NCBI RefSeq assembly: GCF_900109345.1 | Contig: NZ_FNZN01000002.1 | Span: 558,001-622,000, forward strand | DNA length: 64,000 nt | Reading direction: 5' to 3' | Source: Maribacter orientalis | GTDB taxonomy: Bacteria > Bacteroidota > Bacteroidia > Flavobacteriales > Flavobacteriaceae | Shown: positions 18,254 to 25,164 of the stretch, piece by piece | Numbering within the stretch: position 1 is the first letter of the stretch | Layout of the letters: every line of letters begins with the position of its first letter | Position numbers and translations under genes: made by a program | Notes under the pieces: model-generated | What the model was told of the DNA's origin: nothing | Database searches by the model: none | What the model saw: the letters and a program-made list of their open reading frames with translations, nothing else

Positions 18254-18888
18254 TGGCCAAAAAAGGAAAGTTCTATGTAGTCTGGAAAGGTAAAAAACCA
18301 GGCATTTTTGATTCTTGGGCAGCATGCAAGGCTGCTATTACCGGTTATGCAGGTGCAGAATACAAATCTTTCGAATCTTTTGATATTGCAAAGAAAGCCT
18401 ATAATGGAAATTATGCTGATTATAAAGGAAAGAAGAAAACAGCATCGACCCTATCAAAAGAAGAACTATTAAAAATGGGCCTGCCTAACTATCATTCTAT
18501 TTCTGTTGATGCAGCCTCAAGTGGTAATCCTGGAGTTATGGAATACCAAGGGGTAGACACCAAAACCGGCAAAAAACTATTCAGACAAGGGCCTTTTCCT
18601 CAAGGCACTAACAACATTGGTGAATTTTTAGCCATTGTACACGGACTAGCATTCTTAAAGGAACGCAATAGCGACCGTATTATTTATACCGATTCGAGAA
18701 CGGCCATGAGCTGGGTTCGTAAAAAAAACTGCAATACCAAACTGACAGAATCAAATAAAAATAAAGACTTGTTCGAACTCATACGAAGAGCTGTAGATTG
18801 GCTTAAAAAAAATCAATACAATACGGTCATAGTAAAGTGGGAAACAAAAGCATGGGGTGAAATTCCTGCTGATTTTGGTAGGAAATAA
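18253..18888 (+). CDS. rnhA: Ribonuclease H1 with N-terminal viroplasmin (hybrid-binding) domain
   Basis: Removes RNA from RNA-DNA hybrids. The N-terminal viroplasmin/hybrid-binding domain (FYVVWKGKKPGIFDSW..., residues about 6-52) is followed by a lysine-rich linker and an RNase H fold with the acidic residues in SISVDAASSGNPG, NNIGEFLAIVHGL and IIYTDSRTAMSWV. 211 residues is usual for this Bacteroidota form. The ATG overlaps the purN stop by one base (TAATG), suggesting cotranscription. Confidence 0.94.
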   Translation: MAKKGKFYVVWKGKKPGIFDSWAACKAAITGYAGAEYKSFESFDIAKKAYNGNYADYKGKKKTASTLSKEELLKMGLPNYHSISVDAASSGNPGVMEYQGVDTKTGKKLFRQGPFPQGTNNIGEFLAIVHGLAFLKERNSDRIIYTDSRTAMSWVRKKNCNTKLTESNKNKDLFELIRRAVDWLKKNQYNTVIVKWETKAWGEIPADFGRK

Positions 18889-18908
18889 ATTTGAGTTAAA
18901 TTCTGATA

Positions 18909-20390
18909 ATGATTATTCTTGAAAATTGTTTTCTTATTCATATTGCAAAACGCCCTTTTTGCTGTGCACTATTTTTGTTTTTGTTTTTTCTCAATTCAAT
19001 AGGTCAAGAAAATTCGGTTTCAGACTCAATAAAAAATGAGATATTAGCAAAATATAATAGATTTGAAACAATTCCTGTAAAACCTCTCCTACAAGCTAAA
19101 TTTGATTCCCTTTTAATAGAGTTAGGAATTGAGAAGAAAATTTCTTTTGCCACTACAAAGGAACCCTTATTTGAATACATTTGGATGGTTGCAAGTAATC
19201 AAAATGACTATAAATTGGTAACTATTCCAAATAAACCACCTTCTTTCATTTTCAATAAAACTGATTCTAATTTTAATGCATTGAATTTTTTACATGCTAT
19301 TGGGCATCATGTAAACAATGATGGAGTTGGGAATACAATATACATAGAGGAAAAAGAATTAGCAGCAAATAGCTTTGCTGGTTATTTTATGAATAAAATG
19401 GGCTATAGTAAGAATACTTATACCTTATATCTTAAAAGCGACGAAAAACATATAGAACCAGCAATAGCACTTAATCATATAGACCAAAATCTGCTAAATT
19501 CTGCTTTTAAAGATGGTTGGGAAACATACGCAATAGAACAAAGTCTTTATGTCGATGAGAATAGCCTTGAAATTTATAAAGCCAATAAAAAGTATGTGGA
19601 CTCGCTAATTCTTTTTGCAGAAAAAAATTTTGACACTGATTATTTAGTAAGTGCTAATCATTACTCTAAAGCGTATCAGTATAGCAACGGTAAAAAAATA
19701 TCAACCTTATATAATGCATATGATCAATTTTTAAAAGCGAAAGAGCTTGATAAGGCGCTATTGTATGCCAATTTACTTTTTAAAAATGGTGCTAGGTTTT
19801 TAGACATCAAAAGCTATAAACAATTATTCAATGATATAGCAATGATCTATGAAATTAAAAGAGATTATGAAAATGCTCTAAAATTTCTAGACATTGCCCA
19901 TACTTTAGATATTAAGAATACAAATCTATTAGATAGAAAGTCTTTAATTATCAGTAGGCAATCTAACCCAGAAGCACTAATCAACACATTAATCGAACGC
20001 ATTAAAATTGGATCAGTATCAACAGATTTATATTACAAATTAGCTGGTGCATATAAAGCTAACAAACAACCATTAGAAGCAATAAAATACTACAAAAGGA
20101 TTTTAGCGATGTCCCCAAGACATATAAATGCTAGATTAGAACTAGCCAAGCTTTATATTGAAGAAGGGGTTGACATAGTCAATATTCTAAATTCAACTGA
20201 TTTGTCTAAAAACCCAAGTTTAGATATTAAAAAATCAATAAAAACTAAAAAAACCTTATGGGATAATGCAAAAAATGTTCTTAAAGAAGGGTTAAAAACA
20301 AATCCAAAAAACCCATACTTAAAACAAGAACTGAAAAATTTAAAAACCTTAAAACCAACAAAACCTATAACCTTACATTACAATTTATAG
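18909..20390 (+). CDS. Secreted TPR protein with degenerate M48-like metallopeptidase motif
   Basis: 493 residues with a hydrophobic signal sequence (CALFLFLFFLNSIG, likely cleaved before QEN, about residue 33). The middle (about 125-165) reads LHAIGHHVNNDG..., then EEKELAANSFAGYFMNKMG. This matches the HExxH ... ELEADxFAG layout of M48-like gluzincins, but the catalytic Glu of HExxH is Ala and the downstream ELEAD is ELAAN, so it looks catalytically dead. The C-terminal half has TPR-like repeats (DYENALKFLDIAHTLDI; LYYKLAGAYKANKQPLEAIKYYKRIL). Probably a periplasmic scaffold; function unknown. It starts 20 bp after rnhA. Confidence 0.75.
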   Translation: MIILENCFLIHIAKRPFCCALFLFLFFLNSIGQENSVSDSIKNEILAKYNRFETIPVKPLLQAKFDSLLIELGIEKKISFATTKEPLFEYIWMVASNQNDYKLVTIPNKPPSFIFNKTDSNFNALNFLHAIGHHVNNDGVGNTIYIEEKELAANSFAGYFMNKMGYSKNTYTLYLKSDEKHIEPAIALNHIDQNLLNSAFKDGWETYAIEQSLYVDENSLEIYKANKKYVDSLILFAEKNFDTDYLVSANHYSKAYQYSNGKKISTLYNAYDQFLKAKELDKALLYANLLFKNGARFLDIKSYKQLFNDIAMIYEIKRDYENALKFLDIAHTLDIKNTNLLDRKSLIISRQSNPEALINTLIERIKIGSVSTDLYYKLAGAYKANKQPLEAIKYYKRILAMSPRHINARLELAKLYIEEGVDIVNILNSTDLSKNPSLDIKKSIKTKKTLWDNAKNVLKEGLKTNPKNPYLKQELKNLKTLKPTKPITLHYNL

Positions 20391-20480
20391 TAATGAATAT
20401 ATAAAAGAACCTTTTATTCAATATAGAAAAAGCCAATAATAGATATGCCAATATGATGTTTATTTCCTTTATCAAATCCG

Positions 20481-20488
20481 TATATTTG
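20481..20488 (+). promoter_or_regulatory. Putative -7 element for the PfkB kinase gene
   Basis: TATATTTG (TAnnTTTG), with TTT rather than TTG 19 bp upstream. The ATG at 20512 is 23 bp downstream. Confidence 0.5.
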
Positions 20489-20511
20489 CAGCTTAAATTT
20501 TTTACATTTTT

Positions 20512-21438
20512 ATGGACAAACTTTTAATAGTTGGAACTGTAGCTTTTGACGCCATTGAAACACCATTTGGTAAAACAGATAAGATATTGGGTGGTGCAGC
20601 GACCTTTATAGGATTGGCAGCTTCACAATTTGATGTAGATTCAGCCATTATCTCTGTGGTAGGTGATGATTTTCCCCAAGAATATTTAGATTTATTGACT
20701 GATAGAAAAATCGATATATCTGCCCTTGAAATTGTAAAAGGAGGTAAAACTTTTTTCTGGAAAGGGTTATATCATAATGATTTAAATACCAGAGACACCT
20801 TAGCAACAGAATTAAACGTACTGGCAGACTTCAAACCTGTAGTTCCAGAAAGTTACAATGATGCCGAGGTTGTCATGTTGGGTAATCTTCACCCAATTGT
20901 TCAATTAGATGTAATTAATCAACTAAAAAAGCGACCAAGAATTATCATCTTGGATACCATGAATTTTTGGATGGACAATGCTTTAAATGATTTAATGGAG
21001 GTTATTAAACAAATAGATGTTTTAACCATTAATGATGAGGAAGCCAGACAGTTGACTGGAGAGTACTCATTAGTTAAAGCTGCCCAAAAAATATTTACAA
21101 TGGGCCCTAAATATGTAGTAATAAAAAAAGGAGAACATGGAGCTTTATTATTTCATGAAGACCAAATCTTTTTTGCCCCTGCACTTCCTTTAGAGGAGGT
21201 TTTTGACCCTACCGGAGCCGGTGACACATTCGCAGGAGGATTTGCGGGATATTTAGCTGCCAGTGAGGATAGTTCTTTTGAAAATATGAAGAAAGCTGTT
21301 ATTCATGGGTCTAATTTAGCTTCGTTCAGTGTTGAAAAATTCGGCACGGAAAGAATGCTCCAATTAAATCATAAGGAAATTACAGAAAGACTGCATCAGT
21401 TTAAAAGATTGACCCAGTTTGATATTGAATTACAATAA
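20512..21438 (+). CDS. PfkB-family carbohydrate/nucleoside kinase
   Basis: Ribokinase-like fold kinase of 308 residues that phosphorylates a sugar or nucleoside with ATP. N-terminal GGAATFIGLAASQF and the C-terminal signature DPTGAGDTFAGGFAGYLA (about 230-247), with the catalytic Asp in GAGD, are clear. The member of the family cannot be named from sequence. Its position 45 bp upstream of purF, with one small terminator between, suggests a nucleoside or ribose substrate feeding purine metabolism (inference). Confidence 0.88.
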   Translation: MDKLLIVGTVAFDAIETPFGKTDKILGGAATFIGLAASQFDVDSAIISVVGDDFPQEYLDLLTDRKIDISALEIVKGGKTFFWKGLYHNDLNTRDTLATELNVLADFKPVVPESYNDAEVVMLGNLHPIVQLDVINQLKKRPRIIILDTMNFWMDNALNDLMEVIKQIDVLTINDEEARQLTGEYSLVKAAQKIFTMGPKYVVIKKGEHGALLFHEDQIFFAPALPLEEVFDPTGAGDTFAGGFAGYLAASEDSSFENMKKAVIHGSNLASFSVEKFGTERMLQLNHKEITERLHQFKRLTQFDIELQ

Positions 21439-21446
21439 ACCCCTAG

Positions 21447-21469
21447 CCCCAAATTATTGGGGTTTTTTT
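21447..21469 (+). terminator. Small terminator between the PfkB kinase and purF
   Basis: CCCCAA-ATTA-TTGGGG stem followed by T7, 9 bp after the kinase stop and only 14 bp before the purF ATG. Either purF depends on read-through, or the hairpin acts as an attenuator in the purF leader. Confidence 0.75.
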
Positions 21470-21483
21470 AATACCAAAAAGTA

Positions 21484-23382
21484 ATGAGTGACGCTATTAA
21501 GCATGAATGTGGTATTTCAGTAATACGGCTATTAAAGCCATTAGAGTATTACAAAGAAAAGTACGGAACAGCATTTTATGGTGTAAATAAAATGTATTTG
21601 ATGATGGAAAAGCAGCACAATCGAGGTCAAGATGGTGCAGGTTTCGCAAGCATTAAATTAGATGTAAAAGCAGGCGAGCGATACATGAGCCGTGTTCGTT
21701 CTTGCCAACAGCAACCAATACAGGATATTTTTGCCCAAATCAATGATCGCATTAATAACGAGCTCAAAGAACATCCTGAATACGAAGATGATGTTGCATT
21801 GCAAAAAAAGTACATTCCTTATATAGGTGAATTACTTTTAGGACATGTACGGTATGGTACTTTTGGCAAGAACAGCATTGAAAGTGTTCACCCCTTTATA
21901 AGGCAGAACAATTGGATGCACCGTAACCTTATTGTTGCTGGTAACTTCAACATGACCAACGTACATGAATTGTTCGACAATTTAATTCAGTTAGGACAGC
22001 ATCCTAAAGAAATGGCTGATACCGTCACTGTGATGGAGAAAATCGGTCACTTTTTAGATGATGCAGTTGCCAAACTATACAAACAAATAAAAAAAGAAGG
22101 TTATACAAAACAACAAGCGTCTCCTATCATTGCCGAGCGTTTAAAGGTTTATAAAATATTACGAAGAGCTGCAAAGAATTTTGATGGTGGCTATGCTATG
22201 GCTGGTTTGTTAGGTCATGGGGATGCTTTCGTATTACGAGATCCAAGCGGAATTAGACCAGCTTATTATTATAAAGATGATGAGGTTGTCGTAGTTGCAT
22301 CAGAAAGACCTGCTATACAAACAGTATTCAACGTGCCTTATGAGGAGGTAAAAGAACTTGATCCAGGTGCAGCCATCATAATTAAGAAAAATGGAACTAG
22401 TTCTATTAAACAAATTCTTGAGCCAAAAGAACGAAAAGCATGTTCTTTTGAACGCATCTATTTCTCTAGAGGTAGTGACAAAGAAATTTATCAAGAGAGA
22501 AAAGCCTTAGGTAAATTAGTTTTTCCTCAAATTCTAGAAGCTATTGATGAAGATATCAAGAATACGGTATTTTCATATATCCCAAATACAGCAGAAACTT
22601 CTTTTTACGGAATGGTAAAAGAGGCACAAAACTATTTGAACAAGAAAAAAGAAGAACAAATACTAGAATTAGGACCAAAAATTACGGGCGAGCAATTACA
22701 TGAAATATTAGAGGTTCGACCACGTATTGAAAAAGTTGCCATTAAGGATGCCAAACTACGAACCTTTATAACACAAGACAGCAGTAGAGACGATTTAGTT
22801 GCGCATGTTTATGACATATCATATGGTTCTGTAAATAAAGGTGACAATCTCGTAATCATAGATGATAGTATTGTTAGAGGCACGACCCTTAAAAAAAGTA
22901 TTTTAAGAATATTAGACCGACTATCACCAAAGAAGATAGTCGTTGTTTCCTCTGCGCCTCAAATCAGGTACCCAGATTGTTATGGTATTGATATGGCCAA
23001 ATTAGAAGACTTTATTGCATTCAAGGCAGCTTTAGCATTACATGAAGACCATAATTCAATGCACATTGTCGAAGAGATTTATAAAAAATGTTTGACTCAG
23101 GTACAGAGTAAGGACAAAGATGTAGTGAATTATGTAAAGGATTTCTATGCGCCATTTTCTGCGAAACAGATTTCAAAGAAAATAGGAGAGCTATTGAGTC
23201 CGGACGGTATTAATGCTGAAGTAACTATAATCTATCAGACAATTTCGAGCTTACACAAAGCTTGTCCTAAAAATTTAGGAGATTGGTATTTTACTGGAAA
23301 CTACCCCACCCCGGGTGGAAATAGGGTTGTTAACAGAGCTTTCATAAATTTTTATGAAGGAAATAACGAACGAGCATATTAA
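21484..23382 (+). CDS. purF: Amidophosphoribosyltransferase (PurF-like, long Bacteroidota form)
   Basis: Makes phosphoribosylamine from PRPP and glutamine, the committed step of purine synthesis. The nucleophilic Cys at residue 9 (HECGISVIR) would become N-terminal after removal of an 8-residue propeptide. The glutaminase domain includes NRGQDGAGFASI and LLGHVRYGTFG. The PRTase domain has the PRPP loop VIIDDSIVRGTT (about 458-469). At 632 residues it is about 130 longer than the B. subtilis or E. coli enzymes; the extra sequence includes an insert in the glutaminase half and a C-terminal extension. This long form is typical of Bacteroidota. A terminator sits just upstream, and the small RNA array begins about 100 bp downstream. 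Confidence 0.93.
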   Translation: MSDAIKHECGISVIRLLKPLEYYKEKYGTAFYGVNKMYLMMEKQHNRGQDGAGFASIKLDVKAGERYMSRVRSCQQQPIQDIFAQINDRINNELKEHPEYEDDVALQKKYIPYIGELLLGHVRYGTFGKNSIESVHPFIRQNNWMHRNLIVAGNFNMTNVHELFDNLIQLGQHPKEMADTVTVMEKIGHFLDDAVAKLYKQIKKEGYTKQQASPIIAERLKVYKILRRAAKNFDGGYAMAGLLGHGDAFVLRDPSGIRPAYYYKDDEVVVVASERPAIQTVFNVPYEEVKELDPGAAIIIKKNGTSSIKQILEPKERKACSFERIYFSRGSDKEIYQERKALGKLVFPQILEAIDEDIKNTVFSYIPNTAETSFYGMVKEAQNYLNKKKEEQILELGPKITGEQLHEILEVRPRIEKVAIKDAKLRTFITQDSSRDDLVAHVYDISYGSVNKGDNLVIIDDSIVRGTTLKKSILRILDRLSPKKIVVVSSAPQIRYPDCYGIDMAKLEDFIAFKAALALHEDHNSMHIVEEIYKKCLTQVQSKDKDVVNYVKDFYAPFSAKQISKKIGELLSPDGINAEVTIIYQTISSLHKACPKNLGDWYFTGNYPTPGGNRVVNRAFINFYEGNNERAY

Positions 23383-23487
23383 ATAAATCTTCGATGAAAT
23401 ACCTAAGTTTTACGCATTTCATCGTCAAAAAATGTATTTCACCGATAGAATAGTCGAATTGAACTAACCAGCTTTACTTTTAAACTT

Positions 23488-23559
23488 ACCATAGCATAAG
23501 TAGGTTAAGTTCATGGTAAGATTTGGGGCAAAAAAGGTGGAGGTTTCTCCACCTTTTTT
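23488..23559 (+). ncRNA. Small RNA gene, array copy 1
   Basis: About 72 nt. The -7 element TACTTTTA lies at 23475-23482, 5 nt before the core. The core (CCATAGCATAAG... to TTTGGGG) can close on itself through ACCAT/ATGGT around a 20-nt loop. The terminator stem is GGTGGAG/CTCCACC extended by A/T pairs. The terminator sequence differs from copies 2-4 while keeping pairing. Confidence 0.82.
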
Positions 23560-23686
23560 ATTTTTTACATTTTCCTAAAAACAATACTCTTTCACATAAT
23601 TACTCTTGTTTGTTCTCTTAAACGTTATTACAGGAAGTTTAACCATTACCTTTTATATTCATCATATACAGCCTTACTTTTGAAGA

Positions 23687-23756
23687 ACCATAGCATAAGT
23701 AGGTTAAGTTCATGGTAAGATTTGGGGAAAAAGACGGGGCTATGCTCCGTCTTTTT
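23687..23756 (+). ncRNA. Small RNA gene, array copy 2
   Basis: About 70 nt. Perfect -7 element TACTTTTG at 23675-23682, 4 nt before the core. Core identical to copy 1 over about 40 nt. Terminator stem GACGGGGC-TAT-GCTCCGTC, then T5. Confidence 0.85.
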
Positions 23757-23878
23757 ATTTTGCACCTTATTTAGAAAAAAAATAATTGAACTTAGAGCAA
23801 TAATAGTATTACAACCAATGTTCGGGGAGTTGAACGGAAAGCTTTCTCTAAAACCTAAACTACACATATATTTGAAGG

Positions 23879-23947
23879 ACCATAGCATAAGTAGGTTAAG
23901 TTCATGGTAAGATTTGGGGAAAAGACGGGGCTATGCTCCGTCTTTTT
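23879..23947 (+). ncRNA. Small RNA gene, array copy 3
   Basis: About 69 nt. Perfect -7 element TATATTTG at 23867-23874, 4 nt before the core. Same core and terminator as copy 2, with one A fewer between TTTGGGG and the stem. That indel would break any reading frame, which supports a non-coding product. Confidence 0.85.
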
Positions 23948-24077
23948 ATTTTACGCCTCCTTAGCTTCTCTTATCCAAAAAGAATATTCAATAAAAACCA
24001 TATAGTATTACAACCGTTGTTCAGGAAGTTCAACGGAAACCTTGCATAAAAACATCAACTACCTATATATTAGCAGG

Positions 24078-24147
24078 ACCATAGCATAAGTAGGTTAAGT
24101 TCATGGTAAGATTTGGGGAAAAAGACGGGGCTATGCTCCGTCTTTTT
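24078..24147 (+). ncRNA. Small RNA gene, array copy 4
   Basis: About 70 nt. -7 element TATATTAG at 24066-24073 with TTG at 24042-24044 (21-bp spacer), 4 nt before the core. Core and terminator as in copy 2. Confidence 0.85.
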
Positions 24148-24283
24148 ATTTTATACCAATCGGGTTATCTACCCACACATAAGCTATATTAATAACTACC
24201 TGAAATTCAACTTTTACTAAATTAAAGTTATTTTTTTCTTAAAATTTCTTTTTTTATTTACTCAATACCAGTAATTTAGTCTT

Positions 24284-24355
24284 GCCATAGCATAAGTAGG
24301 TTAAGTTTATGGTAAGATTTGGGACGAAAAGGGTGGAGACTTCTCCGCCCTTTTC
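24284..24355 (+). ncRNA. Small RNA gene, array copy 5 (divergent terminator)
   Basis: About 72 nt. -7 element TAATTTAG at 24272-24279, 4 nt before the core. The core differs by GCCATAG for ACCATAG (outer A-U becomes G-U) and TTTATGG for TTCATGG (adds an A-U pair), so both changes preserve or strengthen the closing stem. Terminator GGGTGGAG/CTCCGCCC is unlike copies 2-4 but still paired. Confidence 0.83.
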
Positions 24356-24365
24356 TATTTTAAAC

Positions 24366-24403
24366 CAAAAAAACCACTCAAGATTAATTCTTAAGTGGTT
24401 TCC
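24366..24403 (-). terminator. Terminator of the superoxide dismutase gene
   Basis: On the minus strand, AAACCACTTAAG and CTTGAGTGGTTT pair around a short AT loop and are followed by a T run, 34 bp beyond the stop codon. Confidence 0.85.
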
Positions 24404-24436
24404 TATAAAGACCGTAAGGTACTTTTCCTCTAAATA

Positions 24437-25045
24437 CTATTTGTTACTTGCATAAAGTTTAGACACTTCATCCCAATTGATGATGTTGAAAAATGCTTCA
24501 ATATAATCAGGTCTTCTATTTTGATAATGAAGGTAGTAAGCGTGTTCCCATACATCTATACCTAAAATTGGGTGACCACCACATCCTACGCCAGGCATAA
24601 GTGAGTTATCTTGGTTAGGTGTAGAACATACTTCTACTTTACCGCCTTTATGAACGCATAACCATGCCCAACCAGAACCAAATCTAGTTCCTGCTGCTGT
24701 AGTAAACTTATCTTTAAATGCATCAAAAGAACCAAAGGCACTATCAATAGCTGTAGCCAATTCGCCACTTGGCTTACCTCCGCCGTTTGGTGATAAAATT
24801 GTCCAGAATAAAGAGTGGTTGTAAAAACCACCACCGTTATTTCTAACAGCTGCATTATTCATATCTAAACCAGTTAAGATATCTTCAATTGATTTTCCTT
24901 CAAGATCAGTACCTTCTATAGCGGCATTTAACTTGGTAGTATATCCGTTATGATGTTTTGTATGATGTATTTCCATTGTCCTCGCATCTATATGTGGCTC
25001 AAGAGCATCATATGCGTAAGGCAATTTCGGTAGTTGAAAAGCCAT
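24437..25045 (-). CDS. sodA: Superoxide dismutase (Fe/Mn family, Mn-like)
   Basis: Converts superoxide to hydrogen peroxide and oxygen in the cytoplasm. 202 residues without a signal peptide. Metal ligands are the first His of HHTKHHNGY, His in FYNHSLFW, and Asp/His in [20 protein letters not shown]. The NQDNSLM segment places the outer-sphere Gln as in manganese enzymes rather than the iron type; metal use remains an inference. Monocistronic: its own terminator downstream, and a -7 element (TAACTTTG, minus strand) 37 bp upstream. Confidence 0.96.
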   Translation of the reverse strand: MAFQLPKLPYAYDALEPHIDARTMEIHHTKHHNGYTTKLNAAIEGTDLEGKSIEDILTGLDMNNAAVRNNGGGFYNHSLFWTILSPNGGGKPSGELATAIDSAFGSFDAFKDKFTTAAGTRFGSGWAWLCVHKGGKVEVCSTPNQDNSLMPGVGCGGHPILGIDVWEHAYYLHYQNRRPDYIEAFFNIINWDEVSKLYASNK

Positions 25046-25081
25046 AATTTGTTTGTTTTTAAATTAATATTAATTGTCTAT

Positions 25082-25089
25082 CAAAGTTA
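25082..25089 (-). promoter_or_regulatory. Putative -7 element for superoxide dismutase
   Basis: Minus strand TAACTTTG matches TAnnTTTG; the expected TTG at -33 is not present. Confidence 0.45.
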
Positions 25090-25120
25090 CGAGTTTTAAC
25101 ATATATATTCATCTAATAAT

Positions 25121-25152
25121 TTGTTAAGAACTGTACAGGAATCCTTAATTTG
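25121..25152 (+). promoter_or_regulatory. Putative promoter for the AddA-like helicase gene
   Basis: TTG at 25121-25123, a 21-bp spacer, then TTAATTTG at 25145-25152 (7 of 8 to TAnnTTTG). The GTG start follows 12 bp later. Confidence 0.45.
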
Positions 25153-25164
25153 CAGTAAAAATCA

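Larger units (their letters stand above)
23475..24355 (+). repeat. Array of five tandem small RNA genes (~200-bp period)
   Basis: Five units begin at 23488, 23687, 23879, 24078 and 24284, spaced 199, 192, 199 and 206 bp. Each unit has a TAnnTTTG-like -7 box, a constant 4-5 nt gap, a ~40-nt near-invariant core containing CATAGCATAAGTAGGTTA, and a terminator hairpin with T run. Parts of the spacers are also similar, such as TATTACAACC and AACGGAAA before units 3 and 4, pointing to amplification of a whole promoter-RNA-terminator unit. No protein gene is credible in 23383-24436. Confidence 0.9.

Noticed and set aside
23383-23487. Terminator for purF
   Set aside because: The TTTCATCG / CGATGAAA-like repeats near 23393-23423 do not make a convincing stem with a T tail, so it is left unannotated.
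23646-23910. Two short protein ORFs across the RNA array, and a conserved ATGGTAAGATTTGGG start (MVRFG) in each unit
   Set aside because: They read through the terminators, and the frame after MVRFG is broken by an indel in copy 3; pairing, not coding, is conserved.
23475-24355. CRISPR array
   Set aside because: The repeats are ~70 nt with ~125-bp spacers that are themselves partly similar, carry promoters and terminators, and no cas genes are present.
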